Source: Sporobacter termitidis DSM 10068 (GTDB lineage Bacteria > Bacillota > Clostridia > Oscillospirales > Oscillospiraceae). Taken from it: a stretch of DNA of 64,000 nt. The position numbers and the translations under genes were made by a program. The stretch is from assembly GCF_900130065.1 (NCBI RefSeq), contig NZ_FQXV01000003.1:186001-250000 (forward strand). Direction: 5' to 3'. A model generated the notes under the pieces. The model worked only from the letters and a program-made list of their open reading frames with translations, ran no database searches and was not told the origin of the DNA. Below, piece by piece: positions 1 through 8,704 of the stretch. Each line of letters starts with the position of its first letter. Within the stretch, counting starts at the first letter, position 1.

Positions 1-1
1 T

Positions 2-550
2 CTTTTGTCCATCAGCGAAAAGGAGATTTCGGCCTTCCGGCGCGACAACCTCGGCTTCGTCTTCCAGGACTTCAACCTGCTGGACACCTTTTCGGTGCGG
101 GACAACATCTTTCTGCCCCTGGTGCTGGCCGGCTGCCGCTACGAGGAAATGGAGGCGCGGCTCAATCCCATCGCAAAGCGCCTGGGCATCCCGGAGCTTC
201 TGGCCAAATTCCCCTACGAAATTTCCGGCGGCCAGAAACAGCGCACCGCCGTCGCCCGCGCCATCATCACAAAGCCCCAGCTGATCCTGGCGGACGAGCC
301 CACCGGCGCCCTCGACTCCCGCGCCACGGAGAGTCTTCTGGGCCTCTTCGGAGAGCTGAACGCCGACGGGCAGACCATCCTCATGGTAACCCACTCGGTC
401 AAGGCCGCCAGCCACGCCGGGCGCGTCCTGTTCCTCAGAGACGGCGAGGTCTTCCACCAGCTCTATAAGGGCGCCATGACGGTCGAGGAGATGTTCGCCC
501 GGATTTCGGATACGCTGACCGTGCTGGCGGCGGGTGGCGAAAATGGGTAA
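2..550 (+). CDS. ABC transporter ATP-binding protein, BceA type (5' truncated by window)
   Basis: ATPase subunit of an antimicrobial-peptide detoxification or lipid-handling ABC exporter, working with the permease that follows. The visible part has the Q-loop (FVFQDFNLL), the ABC signature ISGGQKQRTAVARAI, Walker B LILADEPTGALDS and the H-loop MVTHS. Walker A lies before base 1, so the true start is outside the window. The stop overlaps the ATG of the permease by 8 bases, which implies translational coupling. BceA assignment is from the motif style and the large FtsX-type partner; a MacB/LolD-type function cannot be excluded. Confidence 0.9.
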   Translation, partial: LLSISEKEISAFRRDNLGFVFQDFNLLDTFSVRDNIFLPLVLAGCRYEEMEARLNPIAKRLGIPELLAKFPYEISGGQKQRTAVARAIITKPQLILADEPTGALDSRATESLLGLFGELNADGQTILMVTHSVKAASHAGRVLFLRDGEVFHQLYKGAMTVEEMFARISDTLTVLAAGGENG

Positions 551-2525
551 TTTCTTTTACGGCAGGCTCGCCGGCACCAACATCCGAAAAAACTCCAGGA
601 TCTATCTGCCGTACATCCTCTCCTGCATCTTCACCGTCGCCATGTTTTACATCATGCTGTTTCTCTCCCTCAACAAGGGGATGAGCGTCATGCCCGGCGC
701 TCAGGCGCTCACAACCATCATGGCCCTTGGCTCCATCGTCATCGGGATTTTTTCCGCCGTCATCCTGCTGTACACAAACAGCTTTTTGATGAAGCGGCGG
801 AAAAAGGAGCTGGGGCTCTATAACATTCTGGGCATGGGCAAAAACCACATTGCCCGCGTCATGACCCTGGAGACGCTCTACGTCGGCCTCGGGGCGATCG
901 TCGCCGGGCTCTTCATCGGCATCCTGCTCTCCAAGCTCATGCTGATGCTGCTTTTAAGGATGCTGCGCTTCAATATCCCCTTCGGGTTTGAGATATCGCC
1001 CGTCGCCGTCGGCGTCACGGTCGTTTTGTTCGCCGCCATCTTCTTCGTCACGCTCCTTGTCAATCTCGGCCGCGTGCGCCTGTCCAAGCCCATCGAGCTT
1101 TTGTACGGCGGCAACGTGGGCGAAAGGGAGCCCAAGACGAAGTGGCCGCTGGCGCTCATCGGTTTTCTGGCGCTGGGCGCCGGATACGTCATCGCCATCG
1201 TCACCGACAACCCGATTCAGGCGTTGGGCTGGTTTTTTATCGCCGTTCTGCTCGTCATCCTGGGGACCTACTGCCTGTTCACCGCCGGCAGCATCGCCCT
1301 TCTCAAGGCGCTGCGCGGCAACAAGGCGTATTACTATAAAACGAGCCATTTCACCTCGGTATCCGGCATGATTTACCGCATGAAGCAAAACGCCGTGGGC
1401 CTTGCCAACATCTGCATCCTCTCCACGATGGTCCTCGTCATGGTGTCCACCACCGTTTCGCTCTACCTGGGGATGGAGGACGCGCTCCGCAGCAGGTTCC
1501 CGCGGAATATCGAGATCACCGCTTCCCACATCGGCAAGGCCGAGAGCCTGGCGCTGGAGCAAAAGGCGGACGACATCGTCCGGCAGAGCGGCGTTCCTGT
1601 CGAAAACGTCGTCAAATACAGGTATAAGGCGTCTTCCATGGCGTACAGCGGCACGGTTTTTTCCACCGGGAACGGCGGCGGCAGCGCGTCGATCGCCACC
1701 GTATTTTTTATTCCGCTGGACGAGTACAACAAGCTGCAGGGCACCAGCGTAACGCTCCAGCCGCGTGAGCTGCTGGTCTATGCCCCCAACACCGAATACG
1801 GCGGGCAATACGTCTCCTTCGGAAAGGAGACCTTTTCCGTCAAGGATGTCGTCCAGTCTCTTAATGTGGAGGATTCCTATACCCTAAGTCTCAGCGACAC
1901 TTTTTATTTCATCGTGCCCGACGAGCAGGCCGTTAAAGATATCTACGGGACCATGACCGCCGGCAGCGGCGACTGGGAAGAACTGTCTTATTATTACGGC
2001 TTTGACACCCAGGCGGTCGATGCCGTGCAGACGCTGCTGACCTCCCGGCTCGAAACGGCGCTGGGGACGGACGGCGGCGGCAAAGGCCCGTATGTCTACG
2101 TTGCCAGCGCGGAGGCCAGCAGGGACTCCTTCCTGTCCCTCTATGGCGGGCTGTTCTTCCTCGGGCTTTTCCTGGGGGCGCTGTTTATCATGGCCACCGT
2201 CATCATCATGTACTACAAGCAGGTTTCCGAGGGCTACGACGACAAGAAGCGCTTTGAAATCATGCAGAAGGTCGGCCTGAGCCGGACGGAGGTGAAAAAG
2301 GCCATCCGCAGCCAGGTGCTCACCGTGTTCTTCCTCCCGCTGGTAGCCGCCGGCATCCACATTCTCGCCGCCTTCAAGATGATCACAAAGCTCCTGTTCC
2401 TGCTCAACCTGACCAACGTGCCGCTCTTCGCCCTCTGCACCCTGGGGACCCTCGTGGCGTTCGCCGCCATCTACGCCGTCGTCTACGCTCTGACGGCCCG
2501 GGCCTATTATAAAATAGTAAGTTGA
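543..2525 (+). CDS. ABC transporter permease, BceB/FtsX type
   Basis: Large membrane subunit (660 aa) of the BceAB-type exporter. It has the BceB layout: one N-terminal membrane helix (about residues 20-40), a block of helices to about residue 310, a long extracytoplasmic segment of roughly 200 residues (about 320-530) and three C-terminal helices. A GTG at 534 also lies in frame, but the ATG at 543 is preferred because it overlaps the upstream stop in the usual way. In well-studied relatives the large extracellular domain binds a peptide-lipid II complex and signals to a BceS-type kinase. No such kinase is adjacent here, so it may lie upstream of the window. Confidence 0.9.
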   Translation: MGNFFYGRLAGTNIRKNSRIYLPYILSCIFTVAMFYIMLFLSLNKGMSVMPGAQALTTIMALGSIVIGIFSAVILLYTNSFLMKRRKKELGLYNILGMGKNHIARVMTLETLYVGLGAIVAGLFIGILLSKLMLMLLLRMLRFNIPFGFEISPVAVGVTVVLFAAIFFVTLLVNLGRVRLSKPIELLYGGNVGEREPKTKWPLALIGFLALGAGYVIAIVTDNPIQALGWFFIAVLLVILGTYCLFTAGSIALLKALRGNKAYYYKTSHFTSVSGMIYRMKQNAVGLANICILSTMVLVMVSTTVSLYLGMEDALRSRFPRNIEITASHIGKAESLALEQKADDIVRQSGVPVENVVKYRYKASSMAYSGTVFSTGNGGGSASIATVFFIPLDEYNKLQGTSVTLQPRELLVYAPNTEYGGQYVSFGKETFSVKDVVQSLNVEDSYTLSLSDTFYFIVPDEQAVKDIYGTMTAGSGDWEELSYYYGFDTQAVDAVQTLLTSRLETALGTDGGGKGPYVYVASAEASRDSFLSLYGGLFFLGLFLGALFIMATVIIMYYKQVSEGYDDKKRFEIMQKVGLSRTEVKKAIRSQVLTVFFLPLVAAGIHILAAFKMITKLLFLLNLTNVPLFALCTLGTLVAFAAIYAVVYALTARAYYKIVS

Positions 2526-2537
2526 ATATTTATTCAA
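2522..2537. repeat. Palindrome TTGAAT-N4-ATTCAA, copy 1
   Basis: TTGAAT-ATTT-ATTCAA overlaps the stop codon of the permease and lies just before its terminator. It is one of five related palindromes in this window (also 11896, 26707, 37318, 42602), each near a gene end or terminator. Confidence 0.6.
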
Positions 2538-2550
2538 TACATTATCAAGA

Positions 2551-2584
2551 TAAAAAGAGAAGCCGAACAGGCTTCTTTTTTTAT
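2551..2584 (+). terminator. Intrinsic terminator of the BceAB-type operon
   Basis: AGAAGCC-GAACA-GGCTTCT stem-loop followed by a run of T, directly after the permease gene. Confidence 0.85.
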
Positions 2585-2628
2585 CCGGTATTGTAAAATC
2601 CACCATGAAATGTTATGCTTGAATAAAA

Positions 2629-3210
2629 ATGAACGGGTGTTTACGTATGCAATTTCTTAAGGATGAGGTCAAAAACAATATTACGGCGGCCGCCGTGGCG
2701 GAATTTTACGACAAAGGCTTCAAAAACGCCTCCCTGCGCAGGATTGCCGCAAATTCCGGCATAACGGCCGGCAACATCTACCGGTATTTTAAAGACAAGA
2801 CCAGTCTGTTTGACGAGATTATCGCCCCTGTCAGCCAGCAAGTACTGGATATGCTCTATGAAGAACGGTATACGGATATTGCGCGCGGCCATTTTCAGGA
2901 TATCGACGCGATCATGGAAAAGACGATGCTGCTCTGCCGGGCCCATGTCACCGAAATATACATCCTCATATTCAAAAGCGAGGGCTCCCGGTTTGAAAAT
3001 CTCCGTCAAAGCTTTACCGAGCTTATCGCCAGGCGTATCCGCGACGCCTCCCCCGGCGGGAAAACGCCCGGCGACCTTACGGCGGATGTCCTGGCCGCGG
3101 CGTTTGTCGAAGGCCTTTTCTCCATCCTGGCGCAAAGCCGGGACGACTATACGGCCATCGAAGATCAGATACGAAAGCTCATCGTTTTCTTCTTCGCGGA
3201 ACGGCACTGA
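2629..3210 (+). CDS. TetR/AcrR family transcriptional regulator
   Basis: Probable ligand-responsive repressor of 193 aa. The N-terminal helix-turn-helix is clear (AAVAEFYDKGFKNASLRRIA, then ITAGNIYRYFKDKTSLF, about residues 20-60). The rest is the helical ligand domain of the family. ATG at 2629 is used; ATG at 2647 is equally possible because neither has a good Shine-Dalgarno. The gene is followed by two 18-bp AATAAAC-N4-GTTTATT palindromes and a membrane protein gene, which is its likely target. The inducer is unknown. Confidence 0.88.
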   Translation: MNGCLRMQFLKDEVKNNITAAAVAEFYDKGFKNASLRRIAANSGITAGNIYRYFKDKTSLFDEIIAPVSQQVLDMLYEERYTDIARGHFQDIDAIMEKTMLLCRAHVTEIYILIFKSEGSRFENLRQSFTELIARRIRDASPGGKTPGDLTADVLAAAFVEGLFSILAQSRDDYTAIEDQIRKLIVFFFAERH

Positions 3211-3251
3211 TTTCCGCATTCCGCAGCACCGCGTTTTTATTATATCCGAAT

Positions 3252-3269
3252 AATAAACTCCCGTTTATT
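3252..3269. promoter_or_regulatory. Putative TetR operator, copy 1
   Basis: AATAAAC-TCCC-GTTTATT, a perfect inverted repeat with 7-bp arms and a 4-bp spacer, between the TetR gene and the membrane protein gene. The same arms recur at 3314. Confidence 0.75.
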
Positions 3270-3313
3270 TATATTCCGCCAGCATGACGAAAAGCAAACG
3301 AGCGCCGGGCAAA

Positions 3314-3331
3314 AATAAACGTTTGTTTATT
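3314..3331. promoter_or_regulatory. Putative TetR operator, copy 2
   Basis: AATAAAC-GTTT-GTTTATT with the same arms and spacing as the copy at 3252, centre-to-centre 62 bp. It sits 25 bases before the ATG at 3357, where a bound repressor would block transcription. Confidence 0.75.
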
Positions 3332-3356
3332 ATAAGACTTGAAAGGAGTATTTCAA

Positions 3357-4325
3357 ATGGCAGATATCATGGCAAATTTCAAGCTCAACTTTACCCTCAT
3401 ACCGGCCTGGGTCCTGAGCGATATCCTCGTTTATATCGGGGCGGCGCTTCTCATCTTCTACATCATAAAAAAAGAGGAACGGCCCGTGACCGTTCTGATG
3501 GAATTTATCTGTTTCGTATTTTTCTACGCGGCGGTTTACGAAAATTTCGCCACGCTTGTCCATTTCTATGGATACGGCCGCTCCCTGATCATGGTCTTCA
3601 ACGTGCCGCTGTCCGTGCCCGTCATCGAATTCATGATCCTTTATTCCGGACTGAAGCTCCTGGATACCATGCGCGTTCCGGCGTGGACAAAACCGATTCT
3701 GGCCGGTTTTTTTGCCATCATCGCCGATTTTTCGATGGACCCCGTTTCGGTAAAAATGATTTTTGAGACACTGGAGGGCACCATCGGCCGCTGGACCTGG
3801 TATCCCCATCCCGGCGAGCCGGTCATCTACGGGGAACCGGTGCTCAATTTCTCGGGCTGGATGTACATCACCGGATATGCCGCGGCATTTTTTATGCTTG
3901 GCCGCCAATGGCACAAAAAATCGAATTATTCCCCCGCTGTCGGCTGCGCCTATCCGTTCGCCGCCGTTATCGCTTCGCTCCTTGTGCTCATTTCGCCAAT
4001 CACACGATTCCTCATGATGCTGGACCCCATTATGGCGCCATACAGCAACGGCCAGTGGATCATGCTGATTGTCGCCCTGGCCGTACCGGTGCTCCTGCTC
4101 GCCTTCGTCTGGCGTGGCCGCATGACGGGCGCGCTGTCCGTCAAAGCGGATTTTCCGGTGTTTCTGACCATGCTGGGATATCCGGTCATTAACATCATTT
4201 CCTGCGTCATCGGCGGCTATTGGCAGGTACTCTGGCTTGTGGCGCTGGCCGGTGCCGCGATGTGGACGCTTGTCGGCGGGATATACGCGTTAGGCCGGGG
4301 GCACGTCATGCCGGCTATTCATTAA
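3357..4325 (+). CDS. Multi-pass membrane protein, CruF/DUF422-like
   Basis: Integral membrane protein of 322 aa with about eight hydrophobic segments. The central part carries a GxWxW...YGEPVLNFSGW pattern (about residues 145-170) that resembles the carotenoid-biosynthesis CruF/DUF422 family, so a lipid or isoprenoid substrate is possible; the match is by motif only. The ATG at 3357 has a good site (GAAAGGAG, 8 bases upstream); a TTG at 3339 would put that site inside the gene. It is likely repressed by the upstream TetR protein through the two palindromes in front of it. Its end overlaps the convergent protease gene by 11 bases. Confidence 0.7.
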   Translation: MADIMANFKLNFTLIPAWVLSDILVYIGAALLIFYIIKKEERPVTVLMEFICFVFFYAAVYENFATLVHFYGYGRSLIMVFNVPLSVPVIEFMILYSGLKLLDTMRVPAWTKPILAGFFAIIADFSMDPVSVKMIFETLEGTIGRWTWYPHPGEPVIYGEPVLNFSGWMYITGYAAAFFMLGRQWHKKSNYSPAVGCAYPFAAVIASLLVLISPITRFLMMLDPIMAPYSNGQWIMLIVALAVPVLLLAFVWRGRMTGALSVKADFPVFLTMLGYPVINIISCVIGGYWQVLWLVALAGAAMWTLVGGIYALGRGHVMPAIH

Positions 4326-5085
4326 CTTTTCTTGTCTTTAATAAAATTCCCGCGGCTGCAAAAAGAAAAACCGCCCACGATATCCCCTCGACGATCTGAT
4401 TCCCGTTCAGGATAACGCCCGTGACCTGCGTAAAAATCAGGGCGTTAAATAAGCCGTGCATCACCGACGCGCTGATGAGCGACGATGACCTTTCGCGGAC
4501 CCGGCATAACAGCACGCCGAAAGAAACGAGGACACAGGTGTGAACGAGCAGGCCCCCAACAGGATGCCCCTTGTAGATAAGTCCGGCGGCTATCTGCGGA
4601 AAATGGAACACCGACCAGCATACGCCGATAAAAAGGTAGCTTTTGAGCGTGCCGCGCAGCCTGCTTTGGAGAAAGCCGCGCCAGCCGATTTCCTCGAGCG
4701 AGGCGCTCAGTCCTCCCAGCACAATACCGAGCGCGATCTGCCGCAGAAACGCCAGGCCGTCCGGCAGCGCGACGGATTCCGGGCGCTTCAATATAGCCGC
4801 GTTTATAAGTATCTGAAGCGCACTGCTCAGAATGTAGACGGCGATGACCGTCAAAATCCCGAGCGGTATCCACTTGTTGAATCTGAGATTTCTGACAATA
4901 TAGCCGAAGTTTCCTTTAAACGCCAGGGTCGCCGCCAGCGCGCCCAGCGCGGGCAGCGCCATGCTGTACGGCACAAAGCTCCTATAATCTCTGCCCAGAA
5001 CCGCATAAACGCAAAAGACCGCATACGTTATGCCCAGCACGATGCAAAGATATAAAGCGATTTCTTTTTTTTGGCTCCGGCCCAT
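4315..5085 (-). CDS. CPBP family intramembrane metalloprotease
   Basis: Membrane-embedded protease of the CPBP (CAAX-processing/bacteriocin-processing) family, 256 aa with seven or eight membrane helices. The catalytic motif EEIGWRGF (EExxxR) and the second motif FHFPQ with its histidine are present in consecutive helices, and a third His lies in SVMHGLFNAL. Family members mature or degrade peptides, and some give bacteriocin self-immunity. The ATG at 5085 with AGGTG before it is preferred over a TTG at 5097. It stands alone, convergent with the DUF422-like gene. Confidence 0.88.
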   Translation of the reverse strand: MGRSQKKEIALYLCIVLGITYAVFCVYAVLGRDYRSFVPYSMALPALGALAATLAFKGNFGYIVRNLRFNKWIPLGILTVIAVYILSSALQILINAAILKRPESVALPDGLAFLRQIALGIVLGGLSASLEEIGWRGFLQSRLRGTLKSYLFIGVCWSVFHFPQIAAGLIYKGHPVGGLLVHTCVLVSFGVLLCRVRERSSSLISASVMHGLFNALIFTQVTGVILNGNQIVEGISWAVFLFAAAGILLKTRKVNE

Positions 5086-5162
5086 GGCGCACCTCAATTC
5101 AAACTTACAAGTAAAGACGCAGGCATCATTCGTGATGCTTTGCGTCTTTGCTTTTGAGATAT

Positions 5163-5549
5163 TTAACTTTGTTCGGGCTTTTTGAGGTCCGCGAGGATCA
5201 GCTCCGCCAGCTGATCCGCCAGCGCCATGACGCGTTCGATGCCTTCCGGCCCGATGCTGTCGATGTGGATGCCGCAGACGGCGACCACATTGGTGTTCAG
5301 CACCGCGCTGAGGCGGGCGGATATCCTGTCGCCGACAAAATTGTCCTTATGCCCCGTCAGGTTGATGGTGGACGTGGTGGAAGATATTTTAGCCGGGTCT
5401 GCGAGACTCGGCCGCGGGACGCTGACGGACGCCGAGCCGATGTGCGGCCGCTCCCCGCCCGTCACCGCCACGAGCAGGTCGCCGCCCATCTCCAGGGCAT
5501 CGGCTTTCAGCGTGATCTCCCCGTCCGCGAGCTCAAAGGTCCGCGTCAT
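5163..5549 (-). CDS. lpdD: LpdD-like prenylated-flavin chaperone/accessory protein
   Basis: Small accessory protein (128 aa) of the UbiD-type decarboxylase operon. Its glycine-rich core (EMGGDLLVAVTGGERPHIG) and the segment with NFVGDRISARL and VVAVCGIHIDSIG fit the LpdD family, which accompanies LpdC (UbiD) and LpdB (UbiX) in gallate decarboxylase loci and is thought to handle prenylated FMN. The start ATG overlaps the UbiX stop by four bases (ATGA), so it is the third gene of a tight operon. The role is inferred from family and context. Confidence 0.8.
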   Translation of the reverse strand: MTRTFELADGEITLKADALEMGGDLLVAVTGGERPHIGSASVSVPRPSLADPAKISSTTSTINLTGHKDNFVGDRISARLSAVLNTNVVAVCGIHIDSIGPEGIERVMALADQLAELILADLKKPEQS

Positions 5550-6127
5550 TGCGCTCCGCTCCGATCCCAGCGATAAACGCAGTCATTGTCGATGCCGAAC
5601 TGGTCCAGCGCCTTGCCGACGATGTGGCGGCGCATTTCCGCCCCCGCCGACAGCGCGTTGTAGCAGGTGATCATCGCCGGCAGGATGACGGCCCCCGCCT
5701 GGGACAGCTCCAGCATGTTCCTCAGATGGATCGTGCTGAAGGGCGACTCCCGCACCACGAGCACCAGCTTTCGCCGCTCCTTGAGCGTCACGTCGGCGGC
5801 CCGGAGCAGGAGGTTGTCGGAATAGCCGCTGGCGATCCCGGCCACCGTTTTCATGCTGCAGGGAATCACGGCCATCCCGGCCGTCTTAAACGTCCCGCTG
5901 GCGATGGAGGCGCCGATATCCCGGATATCGTAGGCGAAATCGGCCAGCCGCGCGAGCGCCTGCAGGCCGCTTTTTTCCTCCAGCTCCAGCGTGCGCTCCG
6001 CCGCCGCCGTGACCACGAGATGGGTCTCGACGCCGGGCGTCTCCTTCAGCGCGGCCAGAAAGTCCATGGCGAGCGCCACGCCGCTGGCGCCGCTGACGCC
6101 GACGATCAGTCTCTTCTTCCCGTCCAA
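5546..6127 (-). CDS. ubiX: UbiX family flavin prenyltransferase (LpdB-like)
   Basis: Makes prenylated FMN, the cofactor of UbiD decarboxylases, from FMN and dimethylallyl phosphate. The 193-aa protein has the family start RLIVGVSGASGV, the SGTFKTAGMAVIPCSMKTVA core and RRKLVLVVRESPFSTIHLRN. The start is a TTG two bases after the UbiD stop; GGAGGAG, which overlaps the end of UbiD, is its ribosome binding site five bases away. A longer reading frame runs upstream through UbiD but is a shadow. Order on this strand: UbiD, UbiX, LpdD, all coupled. Confidence 0.93.
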   Translation of the reverse strand: MDGKKRLIVGVSGASGVALAMDFLAALKETPGVETHLVVTAAAERTLELEEKSGLQALARLADFAYDIRDIGASIASGTFKTAGMAVIPCSMKTVAGIASGYSDNLLLRAADVTLKERRKLVLVVRESPFSTIHLRNMLELSQAGAVILPAMITCYNALSAGAEMRRHIVGKALDQFGIDNDCVYRWDRSGAQ

Positions 6128-6129
6128 GC

Positions 6130-7620
6130 TTACTCCTCCGGGAACAGCCCGGGCGCAAACCGCCTGGGGTCCAGCTCCATGAATTTGGTGCGCTCGAATC
6201 GATGCTTGAGGTGAAACGGGACAGTGCAGTCGAAGATCATTTTGCAGGCGCAGCCCTTGTCCCGGATGCTGGGGCTGTACTCGGGGCTGGAGGACGGGTC
6301 CAGCGGGTGCAGGCGCACGCCGGGCATCATGATCGTGTCCACGTCGCCCTGATACCGCGTCGTCATGGCCCACAGGACGTCGTTTGTGTCGAAGGGGTCC
6401 ACGTCCTCGTCCACCAGCCAGATATGCTTGAGCTCGTTGAAGGCCGCGAAGGCCAGGGTCGCCGCCTGCTTCTGGCGTCCCTCGTCGTTGGCCGTAAACT
6501 TTTTGAACTGGATGATCGCCATATATTTGCCGCCGCCGGCCGGATGGCAGTACACGTTCAGGACCCTGCCGGGGATGGCGCGCTCCACCATCTGCAGGAT
6601 GCTGGCCTCGGTGGGGATGCCCGCCATGCTGACGTGCTCCTCGCTGGAGCCGATGCAGGTCTGCATGATGGGATTTATCCGGTGGGTGACGGCCTTGACC
6701 CGGATCACCGGGATCTCCTTGATGGCGTCGCCGGTGTAGCCGGGGAATTCCGGCATGGCCTTGCCCGTCCCGGTGGACCGGTCCTCGGGCATACGATAGT
6801 TGGGGATCAGTTCCCCCTCTATGACGTACTCGGCGTTGGCGATGCATTTTTCGTTGATGGTGAGGCACTGGGTCAGCTCGACGGGCCTTTTGCGGATGGC
6901 GCCGGCGATGGAAAGCTCGTTGAAGCCCAGCGGCGTTGTCGGCGCCTCAAAGCAGGAGGCGATCTCAATGGCCGGGTCCACGCCGATGCTGATGGAGATC
7001 GGCAGGGGCCGCCCCTCCGCCTCGGCCTTCTGGCGGAAAATCTCCAGATGGCGCGCGCCGGGCACGAAATACATGGAAACAAGGTCTTTGTCCTGCAGGC
7101 AGAGCCTGTGGATGGTGATGTCGGACGCGCCGGAAGCGGGGTCGGACGCGTAGCACATGCCGAGGGTGATATAGGGTCCGGCGTCCTCCTCTGTATTGGT
7201 GGGCGCGGGCACCAGCTTGCGGATGTCGAAATCCGGGTCTGTGGCGTAATGCACCACCTCCTGGCAGGCGGCCTTTTCATTGGGGATAACGACGGGGTCC
7301 ACCGGGCTTTTCAGCGCGTCGTTCAAAAAGAATCCGAGGCGCTCCGGCTTCTCCCCGAACAGATAGCCCACGCGCTTTCTGCTGGCCAGAACACCGATGG
7401 CGACCCTCGCCCCCGGCATACCCTCGATGTTGTTGAAAATCATCGCCGGGCCCTCGCGGGTGGGCCTTTTAACGGTGCCGCCGGCACCCACGTAACGGTA
7501 GACGCCCGCCAGCTCCGCGTGGGCCTTGACGGGCTCGTCTGTTTCGATGAGCTGCCCGGGGATTGTTTTTAAGAGTTCCAGCGCCGATCTCAGATCAATC
7601 ACAGTATTGTCGCGTGACAT
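6130..7620 (-). CDS. lpdC: UbiD family decarboxylase, gallate/protocatechuate decarboxylase type (LpdC-like)
   Basis: Prenyl-FMN-dependent non-oxidative decarboxylase, 496 aa. The sequence tracks lactobacillal LpdC closely from memory: AELAGVYRYVGAGGTVKRPT near the N-terminus, PTNTEEDAGPYIT, the KAMPEFPGY segment and EEHVSMAGIPTEASIL. In that enzyme the substrate is gallate or protocatechuate; here the substrate is inferred. ATG at 7620 is nine bases from AAGGAG; ATG at 7626 is only three bases away and less likely. An ATTATA on the plus strand at 7641-7646 gives a TATAAT -10 for this gene. The neighbouring LytTR regulator is divergent and may control it. Confidence 0.9.
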   Translation of the reverse strand: MSRDNTVIDLRSALELLKTIPGQLIETDEPVKAHAELAGVYRYVGAGGTVKRPTREGPAMIFNNIEGMPGARVAIGVLASRKRVGYLFGEKPERLGFFLNDALKSPVDPVVIPNEKAACQEVVHYATDPDFDIRKLVPAPTNTEEDAGPYITLGMCYASDPASGASDITIHRLCLQDKDLVSMYFVPGARHLEIFRQKAEAEGRPLPISISIGVDPAIEIASCFEAPTTPLGFNELSIAGAIRKRPVELTQCLTINEKCIANAEYVIEGELIPNYRMPEDRSTGTGKAMPEFPGYTGDAIKEIPVIRVKAVTHRINPIMQTCIGSSEEHVSMAGIPTEASILQMVERAIPGRVLNVYCHPAGGGKYMAIIQFKKFTANDEGRQKQAATLAFAAFNELKHIWLVDEDVDPFDTNDVLWAMTTRYQGDVDTIMMPGVRLHPLDPSSSPEYSPSIRDKGCACKMIFDCTVPFHLKHRFERTKFMELDPRRFAPGLFPEE

Positions 7621-7871
7621 TCGCATTTACTCCTTACACTATTATAAATATAAATTCAACCTGTTCATTTCATGTTACCATAGGCAATATCAAGTTTCAA
7701 GTTTTGACGTGAAAAGCATCCCCGCGCAGGGACGCCGTGTTTGGATTTTAAACCGCAGTGCATAATTAACCACAGTCATGTCATTTTTAATCTCAATATT
7801 TCATCGGCTGGCATTTACATCGCCATCCGATTGCTTTATCATTAAAAGGAAAAATCGAGTAGAGGCTTCCC

Positions 7872-8576
7872 ATGATAAGTATTGCAGTCTGTGACAAAGA
7901 TCGTGTCAGAACAAATAGGATCAAGGATGTGCTCGACGATATGCTGTCATCAAAGGGTGTCAGTTACCACCTTTTTTGTTTAAGTGACGGCAACGGCCTT
8001 ATGGAGCTTCTGGCAGACGATTCCTCCGGCATTACCATCATTTTTTTGGATATTGGCCCTGACGACGGCGGTGGAAGGCAGCTCGCCGCGGAAATCACGG
8101 CGCGGTACCCGCATATCGCCTTAATCGATTCGTCCAACGCCGGCCAGGGCGCGGACAGGGCGCGGGAGCAGCTGCTCCGGTCGACGGTGGCCCGCGTTTT
8201 GGAGCGCGCGCTGAACCAGACGCCCCGGGAGGAGGCCGACAAGGCCAGGGTCCTGACCGTGATGGCGAAAGGCGCGGTGCACAATTTCATGATCGACGCC
8301 ATCGAATACATCATGAGCGACCGGCGGATCGTCATCATTCACGAAAACGGCGCCGAAACGGCGATTTACGCCAAGCTCGACGATATCGAGGAGAAAATCG
8401 GCCCGGGCTTTGTGCGGTGCCATCAGAGCTATCTGGTCAACATGTCCCGCATCAAAACCTTCGACAACAAAAAGATCAGACTGTTCTCCGACACGGTCAT
8501 CCCCATATCCCAGAAGCGGCGGATTCAGGCCAGGGAAAAGTACTTCCGATATTTAGGCGGCACAATGAACAAATAA
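7872..8576 (+). CDS. LytTR family response regulator, atypical receiver
   Basis: Cytoplasmic transcription regulator of 234 aa. The N-terminal half is a receiver-like domain with acidic VCDKD and a phosphoacceptor-like Asp in IIFLDIG, but the usual Lys-Pro near its end is Arg-Ser (EQLLRST). The C-terminal half (about residues 125-230) is a LytTR DNA-binding domain: IEYIMSDRRIVIIHENG, GFVRCHQSYLVNMSRIKTF and IPISQKRRI. No histidine kinase is adjacent. It is divergent from the UbiD operon, so control of that operon is a plausible guess. Confidence 0.88.
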   Translation: MISIAVCDKDRVRTNRIKDVLDDMLSSKGVSYHLFCLSDGNGLMELLADDSSGITIIFLDIGPDDGGGRQLAAEITARYPHIALIDSSNAGQGADRAREQLLRSTVARVLERALNQTPREEADKARVLTVMAKGAVHNFMIDAIEYIMSDRRIVIIHENGAETAIYAKLDDIEEKIGPGFVRCHQSYLVNMSRIKTFDNKKIRLFSDTVIPISQKRRIQAREKYFRYLGGTMNK

Positions 8577-8587
8577 CATACCGACAC

Positions 8588-8624
8588 AGAAGCAGAGACC
8601 CTTTTTGACGGGCCTGCTTTTTTT
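8588..8624 (+). terminator. Intrinsic terminator after the LytTR gene
   Basis: GCAG(A)G(A)CCC paired with GGGCCTGC around a short loop, followed by seven T. Confidence 0.75.
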
Positions 8625-8704
8625 CTGCCCGCTTGTCCCCGCCCAGTTGCAATCGCTCCCGGACAACGGTATAATGGCGGCAGTAATTTTAAGGCGGTAG
8701 AGCG

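Noticed and set aside
954-1808. Long minus-strand frame opposite the BceB-type permease
   Set aside because: Arg/Asp/His-rich composition typical of an antisense shadow in GC-rich DNA; no ribosome site or family match.
5546-6868. 440-residue reading frame that includes UbiX
   Set aside because: The first 245 codons are out-of-frame shadow of the UbiD gene; the UbiX family start fits the TTG at 6127 with its ribosome site.
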